From NCBI GenBank assembly GCA_029561145.1, contig JAKQJM010000103.1, forward strand, positions 1-34,037: 34,037 nucleotides of DNA, in the 5' to 3' direction. A program made the position numbers and the translations under genes. Under the pieces are notes generated by a model. It ran no database searches and was not told the DNA's origin. It worked only from the letters and a program-made list of their open reading frames with translations. The DNA comes from Pseudomonadota bacterium. Its GTDB lineage: Bacteria > Pseudomonadota > Gammaproteobacteria > Xanthomonadales > Rhodanobacteraceae. Positions 26,797 to 34,037 of the stretch are shown in pieces. How positions within the stretch are numbered: position 1 is the stretch's first letter; each line of letters starts with the position of its first letter.

Positions 26797-29133
26797 ATGA
26801 AATCGCTGCTGCTGAATGCAGGCCTGGTCTTGCTGCTCGCCAGTGGCGCGGTCGGCGCCACGGCCATCCAGGTGACCACCCGGAATGACCAGTTCGGCGA
26901 GGACACCACCAAGTGCTCGCTGCGTGAAGCGGTGCAGGCAGCGAACACGGACGCGGCCTTCGGTGGCTGCCCGGCTGGAAGCACCACCGACATCATCACT
27001 TTCGACGGCTTCTCCAATCACCCGGTCCTGAGCCGGGCGGGTCGTGATGAAGATGCCAATGCCACGGGCGATCTCGATGTCAGCGCCAGCGGCACGATCC
27101 TCTTCGTCGGCAACTCGACCGGCGGAACCGAGATCGACGGTGACGGAATCGACCGCGTATTCGATCTCGACTGTCGCTCTGATTTGAACGTGCAGTTCAA
27201 CACCGTGACCATTCGCGGTGGCGATGCAGGCAGCGGGGCAGGTGGCGGCATCTACATGTGCGCCCACTCGGCATCGCTGTATGCCGTGCACATGACCGAG
27301 AACAGCGCGAATCTGGGCGGCGCACTGTACATTCCCACCACACCCATCGCCGGTGCCGTCACCGTCAATCGCAGCGCATTCACGCGCAACCGTTCGACCG
27401 GCTCGGGTGGTGGTGCGATCGCGCACTATGGAAGCGCACTGCTCAAGCTGACAAACACCACTTTGAGCGAGAACGTCGCCCAACAGAGTGCTGCCCTGTA
27501 TGTCGATGGTGACGTCACGATGAAGAACGTCACGGTCGCGTACAACACCGGCTCCGGAACGGGCGGAGTCTACATCGCCGGAGGTGTTGCGCGTTTCGAC
27601 AACTCGCTATTCAGCGACAACGCCAGCAGCACCACGACTGCGACAGCCACTGACCTGCGCTGCGTGCCGGTCGCGTTCAGTGACGGCTACAACATATGGA
27701 ACAAAGGAAACTGCACGTTTTCCACTCCGCGCGCGAGCGACCTGCCGTCCACGGATCCAAGACTCGGCACCCTTGCCGATGCGGGCCGGGCCGTGCCTGT
27801 GCATGTCCTGCTTCCTGGCAGCCCGGCTCAGAATACCGGCGCGCCGGCTCCGAACGACGGCAGCACGGGGCATTGCGAATCGACCGACCAGCGCGGCATC
27901 CAGCGCCAGCAGTGCGATCGTGGCGCCTTCGAGGGACGCGTCAACTACGACGTCAATTCGACCGCCGATGCGCCAGACAGCAATCCGGGCAATGGCGTGT
28001 GTCTCAGCACGATCGGCGGCTGCACCCTGCGCGCCGCATTGATGGAGGCAGGCGCACAGGACACGCCGATCCTGATCTCGATTCCGGCGGGCGTGTTCAA
28101 CGTGAACATCCCGGGCGCGGACGAAGAACTTGGCGTCACGGGCGACCTCGACATCACCGCCCTCGAGGGCGAGGGCCGCGTCCTGATCGGACAGGGTCCG
28201 GACAAGACCATCATCCGCGGCACGGGGGTCGATCGCGTTTTCGACCTCAGCGGCAGCAGTGCGAACCGTTCCGCGATCGGCCTGTTCGGCATGCGTGTCG
28301 AAGGAGGCAACACGATAGTCCCGGGTCCGGTCAGCACCGGATACGCCGGTGGCGGCGCAAGATTCAGGGACCCGCGCGCGCTGACCATCGACCGCGTCTG
28401 GTTCGACCGCAACTCGAGCGGCTATTCGGGCGGTGGCCTTCAGGTGCAGCAAGGTTCGGGATCGGGTCCCGCACGCATCACGCGCAGCGCATTCACGCGT
28501 AACTACGCCGTGAGCCATGCCGGCGGCCTGAGTCTCGGACAGAGCACCGACGTATCGGTGAGCAACAGCCTGATTGCCGACAACGTGGCGGATTCCAGTG
28601 GCGGCGGCCTCGATGTCTTCAATACGTTCGAGGACAAGATCGAACTGTCCTGGCTGACCATCACCGGCAACTACGCGGGCTCCCAGGGCGGCGGCATGGT
28701 GCTGAGGGGTGGCGAGACTGTCGGCTCCTTGCTGGTCGCCGGGAACAGCGACGGCAACGCTTCCCATGCCCCCGACTGCCTGACGCTCCAGGAAGGCCCG
28801 ACGTCGTCCGGTTACAACCTCATCGGCGCCGTCGGTGACGAGGATTGTGTCTTCACCGGCGACACGGCGGGCAACCAGATCGGCGTGGCGGTCAATCTTT
28901 CGCAAGTCAGCATGGCCGGCTCGGACATCCCGTATGCGGCACCGAAGACGGGCAGCGTTGCCGTCGGCGCGGTACCTGCAGCGCGTTGTCGGCGCGGATC
29001 GGGACGCTACGAAGTGAACGACCAGCTCGATCTCGCGCGCCCGATCACCAACACCTGCACGATCGGGGCGATCGAGGGAACCTCGGACCTGATCTTCGCC
29101 AACGGCCTCGATGACAGCTATGCCGGCGAGTAG
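26797..29133 (+). CDS. Exported CSLREA-domain beta-helix protein with C-terminal IFxxG motif
   Basis: The product has 778 residues. It has a signal peptide (MKSLLLNAGLVLLLASGAVGA, cleavage near residue 21). CSLREAVQAANTD begins at residue 40, the hallmark of CSLREA proteins, and a second, related CTLRAALMEAG begins at residue 409, so the protein is an internal duplication of a CSLREA segment followed by a right-handed beta-helix. Both halves show helix rungs (FNTVTIRGGDAGSGAGGGIY; AFTRNRSTGSGGGA and AFTRNYAVSHAGGL) and the phrase DGIDRVFDL / TGVDRVFDL. The end is TIGAIEG then SDLIFANGLD and seven more residues; compare the protein at 32757. Likely surface or secreted; partner and role unknown. 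ATG 26797 follows a GGAGA ribosome binding site. Confidence 0.88.
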   Translation: MKSLLLNAGLVLLLASGAVGATAIQVTTRNDQFGEDTTKCSLREAVQAANTDAAFGGCPAGSTTDIITFDGFSNHPVLSRAGRDEDANATGDLDVSASGTILFVGNSTGGTEIDGDGIDRVFDLDCRSDLNVQFNTVTIRGGDAGSGAGGGIYMCAHSASLYAVHMTENSANLGGALYIPTTPIAGAVTVNRSAFTRNRSTGSGGGAIAHYGSALLKLTNTTLSENVAQQSAALYVDGDVTMKNVTVAYNTGSGTGGVYIAGGVARFDNSLFSDNASSTTTATATDLRCVPVAFSDGYNIWNKGNCTFSTPRASDLPSTDPRLGTLADAGRAVPVHVLLPGSPAQNTGAPAPNDGSTGHCESTDQRGIQRQQCDRGAFEGRVNYDVNSTADAPDSNPGNGVCLSTIGGCTLRAALMEAGAQDTPILISIPAGVFNVNIPGADEELGVTGDLDITALEGEGRVLIGQGPDKTIIRGTGVDRVFDLSGSSANRSAIGLFGMRVEGGNTIVPGPVSTGYAGGGARFRDPRALTIDRVWFDRNSSGYSGGGLQVQQGSGSGPARITRSAFTRNYAVSHAGGLSLGQSTDVSVSNSLIADNVADSSGGGLDVFNTFEDKIELSWLTITGNYAGSQGGGMVLRGGETVGSLLVAGNSDGNASHAPDCLTLQEGPTSSGYNLIGAVGDEDCVFTGDTAGNQIGVAVNLSQVSMAGSDIPYAAPKTGSVAVGAVPAARCRRGSGRYEVNDQLDLARPITNTCTIGAIEGTSDLIFANGLDDSYAGE

Positions 29134-29172
29134 CCGATCGCGGCCTGCCCAGGCAGCAACATGGGTAACGAT

Positions 29173-29196
29173 CCGCGGCGTGTGCCCACGCGGCGG
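29173..29196. terminator. Strong hairpin between convergent genes, candidate bidirectional terminator
   Basis: CCGCGGCGTG (29173-29182) pairs with CACGCGGCGG (29187-29196) with one mismatch and a TGCC loop, in the 72-base gap between the CSLREA gene and the family 2 glycosyltransferase gene. There is no T-tract, so factor-independent termination is uncertain. Confidence 0.4.
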
Positions 29197-29205
29197 GACG
29201 AAGGG

Positions 29206-30090
29206 TCAACCCGGCGGGCTTTCGATCCAGCCGTGCGGACGCGGCATGGCCCTGATCGAAGGCGCCCGGACAGGCAAGGCCTCCTGAAGAAGGCCATGTG
29301 CGCTCCAGCTTGCGCGCGTGCGCCGCGTCTCGGCGCGGATCGCGAGGCAGTTCTCGCGCATGCCGGGCTTCTTGTGATCACGCGGATGCTCGAGATGCAC
29401 GCATACCGCCGAGTAGCGGATGGTACGGCCGCGAATGCCGGCATTGTTCAGGCGCTCACCGAGTTCGAGATCCTGGCCACCGTACTGCATGCGCTCATCC
29501 CAACCGTTGACCCGCACGATGTCGGCCTTCCAGGCCGACGCATTGTGCCCGTGGAAGCGCGGCGCGACCGGGGTCAGTCGGCTCAACGCGGCCTTCACGA
29601 CGGGGTGATGCGCGCGCAACTTGAGTGTATGCCGCTGCAAGCCATGCGCGGCCAGCCAGCGATAGTCGATCGCCCGTCCACTGAGGATGTCGTCGCGGTC
29701 GATGCGATGGCTCAAGGCCATCGGCAACTTGCTGTAACCGCCCGACAGGAACCAGCCCGGCCGGCGCAACGCGAGATGGCTGGCGAGAAAGTCGGCGCGT
29801 GGTACGCAATCACCGTCGCTGAATACGAGGTAGTCCGAGTTCGCCATCCCGATCCCGCGATTCATCGCCCTGCACTTCCGATAGCCCTCGTCCGGTTGCC
29901 AGAAGTGGCGCAGCGGATACGGCAGGGTCGGCCGCAAGGCATCGATGCGGGCGCGCGTTGCAGGGCCCGAGCCGTCATCGACCACGATCATTTCGAAATC
30001 GGTGCATGTCTGCCGCGCGTAGCCGAGCAGCACCCATTCCAGCCATTGCGGTTCGTTGTAGGTCGAAATCAACACGCTGACAGCGGGCAT
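29206..30090 (-). CDS. Family 2 glycosyltransferase with GT7-type C-terminal domain
   Basis: This GT-A fold glycosyltransferase (294 residues) is likely cytoplasmic and involved in surface polysaccharide or lipopolysaccharide assembly. Nucleotide-binding features are SVLISTYNEPQWLEWVL and VVDDGSG; the metal-binding DXD is DGD at 92-94 in FSDGDCVPR. The GGQDLE motif at 204-209 (in place of the usual GGEDxE) marks a galactosyltransferase/GT7-like C-terminal part and probably supplies the catalytic acid. The C-terminus is basic. The sugar is unknown. It is a lone gene, divergent from the ribbon-helix-helix-like gene. Confidence 0.9.
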   Translation of the reverse strand: MPAVSVLISTYNEPQWLEWVLLGYARQTCTDFEMIVVDDGSGPATRARIDALRPTLPYPLRHFWQPDEGYRKCRAMNRGIGMANSDYLVFSDGDCVPRADFLASHLALRRPGWFLSGGYSKLPMALSHRIDRDDILSGRAIDYRWLAAHGLQRHTLKLRAHHPVVKAALSRLTPVAPRFHGHNASAWKADIVRVNGWDERMQYGGQDLELGERLNNAGIRGRTIRYSAVCVHLEHPRDHKKPGMRENCLAIRAETRRTRASWSAHGLLQEALPVRAPSIRAMPRPHGWIESPPG

Positions 30091-30218
30091 GGACGGGATT
30101 CCATCGGGCGATGCATGAAATGCTGCCGCAGGTTTGGGTCATCCTTGTGACGCCGTGCAATCCGCGCGCGACATCACCCGTCGCAGGTTCGCCTTCGCGC
30201 GCACCAGGCTCGGTTCCG

Positions 30219-30252
30219 TTGCGCACCCCGTAAAACCGTATAAACTGTTTAT
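30219..30252 (+). promoter_or_regulatory. Promoter with overlapping perfect palindrome before the RHH-like gene
   Basis: A 13-base perfect palindrome ATAAAC-T-GTTTAT (30240-30252) stands out in GC-rich sequence and ends 22 bases before the ATG at 30275. A -10-like TAAACT (30241-30246) lies inside it, with TTGCGC (30219-30224) 16 bases upstream as possible -35. A protein bound to the palindrome would cover the -10. Autoregulation by the downstream gene product is the simplest guess. Confidence 0.45.
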
Positions 30253-30274
30253 CCCTTATTGCGGACGCCAGTCG

Positions 30275-30661
30275 ATGAAGAAGCAGGTCAGGACACCCAC
30301 GGGTGCAGCGAAGAAGTCGGCGAAACCAACAGCGAAAGCCGCTGCAGCCACGCCGCGGACAAACCGGAAGCCCGTGCAAAAGGCGAAAAGCAAGGCAACG
30401 CCCAAACCGGCAGCAGTGGTCGCCGAACCTGCCAAGGTCCGCATCAAGCTCGTTCGCGACAGCTTCACGATGCCGCGCGAGGATTTCGAGCGCATCGCAC
30501 GCCTCAAGAGCCGCGCAATCGACCTGAAGCGACCCGCGAAGAAAAGTGAACTCCTGCGCGCCGGCCTGCAAACCCTGGAACGTCTCGACGACGCCGGCCT
30601 GCTCGTCGTGCTCAACGCACTGCAATCGATCAAGACCGGTCGGCCGAAGAAGCGTCACTGA
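30275..30661 (+). CDS. Basic protein with Lys/Ala/Pro-rich tail and ribbon-helix-helix-like C-terminal domain
   Basis: The product has 128 residues. Residues 1-55 are Lys/Ala/Pro/Thr-rich, histone H1-like and probably disordered. The C-terminal part has a predicted strand (VRDSFTMP), a helix (REDFERIARLKSRA) and a helix (KKSELLRAGLQTLERL), the order of a ribbon-helix-helix DNA-binding fold, then LVVLNALQSIKTGRPKKRH. Such proteins are common conserved hypotheticals in beta- and gammaproteobacteria. I infer a nucleoid-associated or autoregulatory DNA-binding role. I chose ATG 30275 (MKKQVRTPTGAAKKS) because the 47 codons upstream in frame run through the promoter palindrome and have different composition. 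Confidence 0.78.
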   Translation: MKKQVRTPTGAAKKSAKPTAKAAAATPRTNRKPVQKAKSKATPKPAAVVAEPAKVRIKLVRDSFTMPREDFERIARLKSRAIDLKRPAKKSELLRAGLQTLERLDDAGLLVVLNALQSIKTGRPKKRH

Positions 30662-30741
30662 ACGTCACCGCGTCTTGTAGGCAAAAGGCGAGTTCGCGAA
30701 GATGCGTCCACGCCTTCCGTCTGCAGCCGGGCCGGTCCGCC

Positions 30742-31476
30742 ATGCGTGCATCCTCGCTCTCATCTGTTGATTCCCGCGGTTCAACGGCGGTCGAACGGCA
30801 GCTTTTTGCCTGGTTGTCCGTGGCCATCCTTGGAATGGTGCTTGTAGGCTTTTCCCGCACCTACCTGATGGTGCCGGTCCTCGGCATGCCTGAGGACACG
30901 CCGCCCTATTCGAGCCTGATACACGGCCATGCGGCCGTGTTCTTCAGCTGGTGCGTCTTTTATGTACTCCAATCATGGCTTGTCGCGCGGAATCGAATCC
31001 GTGTGCATCGACGACTTGGCCAGTTCGGCCTGCTTCTCTATGCGGGCATGGTGACAACCGGCATCATGGTCGGGCTGCACTCCGTGATGCGATACGGCGC
31101 CACTCCTGATGAGCTTTCGTTCCTCTCGGTCAGCCTCGGCAACGTCCTCGCATTTTCCATCATGATTGGTGCGGCTTTCCTGTGGCGAAAACATCCGGCC
31201 GCACACAAGCGCCTGATGGCGGTTGGCATGGTTCCGCTGTTGTCGGCGCCGTTCGGGCGTCTGGCCGAGTGGCCCTACATGCTCCAGCATGTCATCGGGC
31301 CGGGCATGGTAGTCGTCGCACTTGCCGTGATCGATCTCAGGATCCAGCACAAGGTCCACCCGGTCACCAAGTACGCAGGCGTCGCTGTTCTGGCCTGGGA
31401 GCTGCTGCCAAACCTCTACATGCACTCGGCCGTTTGGCTTGGTGTGGCTAGTTGGCTGGTGAAGGTCGCGGCCTGA
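30742..31476 (+). CDS. Polytopic inner-membrane protein of unknown function
   Basis: The product has 244 residues and about six or seven hydrophobic helices (near 22-42, 62-82, 95-115, 128-146, 158-172, 188-206 and 216-236). Conserved-looking motifs include GFSRTYLM at the end of the first helix, HGHAAVFFSW in the second, VHRRLGQFG between helices two and three, and HPAAHKRLM after helix four. Several membrane-adjacent His residues are compatible with haem or metal binding, as in cytochrome b561-like or DUF2306-type proteins, but I cannot place it firmly. It starts 80 bases after the RHH-like gene; no ribosome binding site is evident at this ATG. Confidence 0.72.
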   Translation: MRASSLSSVDSRGSTAVERQLFAWLSVAILGMVLVGFSRTYLMVPVLGMPEDTPPYSSLIHGHAAVFFSWCVFYVLQSWLVARNRIRVHRRLGQFGLLLYAGMVTTGIMVGLHSVMRYGATPDELSFLSVSLGNVLAFSIMIGAAFLWRKHPAAHKRLMAVGMVPLLSAPFGRLAEWPYMLQHVIGPGMVVVALAVIDLRIQHKVHPVTKYAGVAVLAWELLPNLYMHSAVWLGVASWLVKVAA

Positions 31477-31569
31477 CAAGCGATAGCCACGAACGACCTG
31501 TTGAGAGCCGCCAAACGGCTGCGGGCCAATTCGATGGCTGGACGTGAACCAGCGTAATTTGACGGGAAG

Positions 31570-31592
31570 CATCGCGACTGAAGCCGGTGCCG
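31570..31592. repeat. Degenerate palindromic repeat with CTTCAG core (reverse orientation)
   Basis: On the minus strand bases 31590-31570 read GCACCGGCTTCAGTCGCGATG, close to the GGAGCGGCTTCAGCCGCGATG style repeat. It lies in the 228-base stretch between the membrane protein and the diguanylate cyclase. That stretch also holds a weak 5-bp hairpin (31506-31520), and I see nothing else in it. Confidence 0.4.
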
Positions 31593-31770
31593 CAAAAGGC
31601 TGTCGTCCAGGACGCGCCGGGCTGGCGGTCAAGGATCGAAGGGCTTACTGTCCGCATGCGGTGGCAGGCTGGATGCCTGATCCACCCGGTCCGGGGACAG
31701 GCTTCTGAAAGCAACGCTGCGCCACGATTCGTTCATCATCCTGCGCGACACGATCCGCTGGCGCGTAGCA

Positions 31771-32718
31771 GTGGTGCTTGCGCTGCTGGTCATGGCGCTG
31801 ATGGTCATGCTCGGCATCATCAACACGCGGATCGGCCTGATCGACACGGCGCGCATGGCCTGGATCGTGCTCGCCGTATCGAGCGCGTGCCTCGTGGGAC
31901 TGGTCACCTTGCCGCGCCGGCTCGGTGGCACGATCTTCTTCGCATGCATCGCGGCCGTCCTGCTGGTCATACCGGCCTACGGCCTCGACCACCAGCGCAA
32001 CATGCAGCATTGGGCCTACATCTTCCCGCCCCTGCTCGTGTTCCTGATGCGACCCGGTCCGTCGCTGGTCGTGATGATCCTGTACGGGATCTACATGTCG
32101 TGGGTGACTTCGCTGCTGCTGCCGATGATCGATGTCGTGCGCTTTGCCAGCGGCTACGGAATGACCGTGTGTTTCATGTACACCTATGCGCTGCTGCAGG
32201 ATCGCGCGGCGACGATGCTGCGCTATCACTCGGAGCACGATGCGCTGAGCAACTGCCTCAACCGGCGGACCTTCAACGAGGCGGTCGATCAGCTCGCTGC
32301 CCCGTCGCGTCGGCACGAGCGCTGCGAGTTCCTGCTGATCGACATCGATCACTTCAAGGCGATCAACGACCAGCACGGTCATCGGGTCGGCGACCGCATG
32401 ATCACCCAGGTCGCCGCCGAACTCGGGCGCATGCTCGACCCCGATGCGCCGCTGTTCCGCTACGGCGGCGAGGAGTTCGCGGTGATGCTGGTCGATGCGC
32501 CTGAAGGTGCCGGCAATGTGCTTGCCGAACGTCTGCGCGCCGCCATCGAACGCGGCGATTTCCAGGGCGTGAAAGTGACGATCAGCATCGGCGTCGCATT
32601 GTGGCGGGCATCCGGCGGAAAGATCGAGTCGGCCTTGCAGAAGGCCGACGACGCGCTTTATGCCGCCAAGCGCGCCGGCCGCAATCGTGTTGTCGAATCC
32701 GGGGCGAATCGCGCGTAG
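31771..32718 (+). CDS. Membrane-bound diguanylate cyclase (GGDEF domain)
   Basis: The enzyme makes cyclic di-GMP from two GTP. The N-terminal 145 residues form about six membrane helices, probably a sensor without a recognised ligand-binding domain. A linker (AATMLRYHSEHDALSNCLNRR) leads to a GGDEF domain with DIDHFKAINDQHGHRVGD and the active-site motif GGEEF in FRYGGEEFAVML, so catalysis is expected. The inhibitory I-site RxxD, normally five residues before the motif, reads DPDA, so product inhibition at this site should be absent. The start is uncertain: GTG 31771 is the first standard start after the in-frame stop at 31678-31680, but it falls within the first helix. The 30 codons before it also look coding (LRHDSFIILRDTIRWRVAVV), suggesting a non-standard start such as CTG 31705, which follows GGGGACAGG. 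Confidence 0.9.
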   Translation: MVLALLVMALMVMLGIINTRIGLIDTARMAWIVLAVSSACLVGLVTLPRRLGGTIFFACIAAVLLVIPAYGLDHQRNMQHWAYIFPPLLVFLMRPGPSLVVMILYGIYMSWVTSLLLPMIDVVRFASGYGMTVCFMYTYALLQDRAATMLRYHSEHDALSNCLNRRTFNEAVDQLAAPSRRHERCEFLLIDIDHFKAINDQHGHRVGDRMITQVAAELGRMLDPDAPLFRYGGEEFAVMLVDAPEGAGNVLAERLRAAIERGDFQGVKVTISIGVALWRASGGKIESALQKADDALYAAKRAGRNRVVESGANRA

Positions 32719-32756
32719 GCGACGCGCCGATCGTCAACTGCGCCCATCAAGAGGCG

Positions 32757-34037
32757 TCATTCGAAACCATGGCTGAAGATGCCATCGCCGCCACGGAAGG
32801 TTCCGACGATCAGCGAATGCAGCGGTTCCTGTGCGGGCGGCGGATCGACCGGCGTGATTAGCGCAACAACGCCACCGGTCAGCGTGTTCACCCCATTCCA
32901 CGCTCCGTTCTGCTCGACGATCGCACCCGGTAACGCGTCGAGGAAGAAGGTGTCTGCACTGATCGGATTGCCTGCAGGATCTTCAAACGCGATGGCGTTG
33001 GTCGTATCGAAGGTGAGACCGAGTACCGACAGCAGCGGCCGATTGACACTCGCGACAGGGCCAACTGCTCGCGAATCGCCCGCGTCGGGTCCGCCACGCT
33101 CGCGTGCCCGGGTTGCCCACAGATTGCCAAGACGATCCATGTAGCCGCGGATCTCGATCTGCCTGGACTGGTTGATGCCGCTGGCGTAGATCTGGTCCTC
33201 ATCGCGCAGCTGGGCGGCCCGGCGCACCGTATTGGCGAGGACATGCACGGTGCCGTTGCCACCCGTGACCACGTCCGCGGGAGCGACAGGTCCCTCGAAG
33301 CGGATTATCGGCGCATCGAACTGGATGCCCTGCGCGACAAAGCTCAAGCCGGGACCGAACACGCCGTCGATTTCGGCGGCCGCGCCGGGACCCAGATCAT
33401 CGGCGCTGCCGAAGCGGAATTCGGTGTTCGCGTCGTAGCTGACGACATACGGGCCGAACTGGAAGCTTGTCGAGGAAAGCACGTTGCCCACGATGCCGGT
33501 CAGGGCACCCAATGCACCCGGTGTTCCGAGCGGCACGGGCACGACGCAGGTCAGTCGCGTGACGGTATTCAGCACGCTCGCGGCCGTGAAGCCCGCGATC
33601 GCATCGGCGCGGATCTCGACAAACTCGCCGACATCGATCGCGGCTCCGCAATCGACCGGATTGACTCCGGCAAGACTCACGCGTTGTGGTCCAAGCTGAA
33701 TCTCGTTGCCGCCAACGCCGGTGACGTAACCCGACAACAGCCAACGTGGCGTCGGAACCGGAAGGAATTCGATATAGGACGCCAGCAGGCTCGAATTGGT
33801 GTCGACGTAGCCACTCACGTCCAGGTGATTGCCGATCGCGATATTGCCGATGTTCCCACCGGGCACGCCGGTCAGTCCGGTGTCGGCGGTCACCGTGACT
33901 TCCTGGCCGAGCACCCGCAACGGATTGGTTGTCGTGACCGCTCCGCGAACGGCGTAGGAGAAGACGACGGTCGCAGCCGCCGCGGCGCCTTGTGCCGCAT
34001 GGGTCGAGTTCGACGCATAGCGGGCTTCCGCACGCAA
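32757..34037 (-). CDS. DUF5666-like exported protein with C-terminal IFxxGFE motif, 5' end outside the window
   Basis: The 3' portion (about 426 codons) of a beta-rich protein. The frame is open to the window edge, so the start and any signal peptide are not visible; the TTG at 34037 is not a credible start. Successive modules of about 65-75 residues resemble DUF5666 repeats: RGAVTTTNPLRVLGQEVTV, LSGYVTGVGGNEIQLGPQRV, LTGIVGNVLSSTSFQFGPYV, each a short strand pair followed by a GxxVEI-type strand (GEFVEIRADA, GNHLDVSGYV). The protein ends exactly in GDGIFSHGFE, a motif shared in degenerate form with the CSLREA protein at 26797. It converges with the diguanylate cyclase gene across 38 bases. 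Function unknown; probably secreted or surface-exposed. Confidence 0.82.
   Translation of the reverse strand: MRAEARYASNSTHAAQGAAAAATVVFSYAVRGAVTTTNPLRVLGQEVTVTADTGLTGVPGGNIGNIAIGNHLDVSGYVDTNSSLLASYIEFLPVPTPRWLLSGYVTGVGGNEIQLGPQRVSLAGVNPVDCGAAIDVGEFVEIRADAIAGFTAASVLNTVTRLTCVVPVPLGTPGALGALTGIVGNVLSSTSFQFGPYVVSYDANTEFRFGSADDLGPGAAAEIDGVFGPGLSFVAQGIQFDAPIIRFEGPVAPADVVTGGNGTVHVLANTVRRAAQLRDEDQIYASGINQSRQIEIRGYMDRLGNLWATRARERGGPDAGDSRAVGPVASVNRPLLSVLGLTFDTTNAIAFEDPAGNPISADTFFLDALPGAIVEQNGAWNGVNTLTGGVVALITPVDPPPAQEPLHSLIVGTFRGGDGIFSHGFE

Noticed and set aside
27607-28905. 432-codon open frame antisense to the CSLREA gene
   Set aside because: No motif or plausible start context; the sense strand encodes a recognisable beta-helix protein.
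1-34037. CRISPR arrays, tRNA or rRNA genes, transposases, phage genes
   Set aside because: I looked for regularly spaced repeats, tRNA-like cloverleaf segments in the gaps and integrase or transposase motifs in the proteins, and found none.

Overview
The window is about 34 kb of GC-rich, densely coding bacterial chromosome. The gene set points to a gammaproteobacterium of the Lysobacterales (Xanthomonadales), plausibly Rhodanobacteraceae/Dokdonella-like. The grounds are a monofunctional RelA with a degenerate hydrolase domain, a full-length HrpA helicase, short palindromic repeats with a CTTCAG core, and secreted proteins ending in an I-F-x-x-G-(F/L)-(E/D) motif. This assignment is inference. 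I see no rRNA, tRNA, transposase, phage gene or CRISPR array, and no gene-free stretch longer than about 260 bases. 

Layout. 3-3971 (+): 3' part of a very large multi-domain glycosyltransferase, cut by the left edge. 4007-9562 (-): relA, a transmembrane Ser/Thr kinase with a fourfold repeat outside the membrane, and an NRDE/TANGO2-type protein, read in that order. 9563-10957: an intergenic run of three perfect hairpins, an uncharacterised exported protein on the minus strand, and a divergent control region. 10958-11452 (+): small exported protein of unknown function. 11473-15414 (-): hrpA, carrying an in-frame insertion bounded by an inverted repeat. 15579-16046 (+): dps, with an OxyR-like site upstream. 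16098-19095 (-): a ThrE-type exporter and a SulP-STAS anion transporter. 19259-22756 (+): a tight four-gene MCE/Mla-type lipid transport operon (STAS-permease, ATPase, MCE protein, PqiC-like lipoprotein). 22844-24253 (-): amidase, divergent from ETF-ubiquinone oxidoreductase (24356-25960, +). 26070-26534 (-): DUF1203 protein, divergent from a CSLREA beta-helix exported protein (26797-29133, +). 29206-30090 (-): family 2 glycosyltransferase. 30275-30661 (+): basic ribbon-helix-helix-like protein with a palindrome over its promoter. 30742-31476 (+): polytopic membrane protein. 31771-32718 (+): membrane diguanylate cyclase. 32757-34037 (-): 3' part of a DUF5666-like exported protein, cut by the right edge. 

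How the parts fit together. Most of the window is housekeeping and envelope biology: surface polysaccharide synthesis (two glycosyltransferases), phospholipid trafficking (the MCE operon), ion and amino-acid transport, and fatty-acid/amino-acid oxidation feeding the quinone pool (ETF-QO). Signalling and stress functions are mixed in: (p)ppGpp synthesis, Ser/Thr phosphorylation, cyclic di-GMP and Dps. I found no obvious defence island or biosynthetic cluster. The observations most worth following are the shared C-terminal motif on exported proteins, the repeat-bounded insertion in hrpA, the stacked hairpins before relA, the kinase repeat domain, the MCE operon with a Pqi-type lipoprotein, and several operator-like palindromes.
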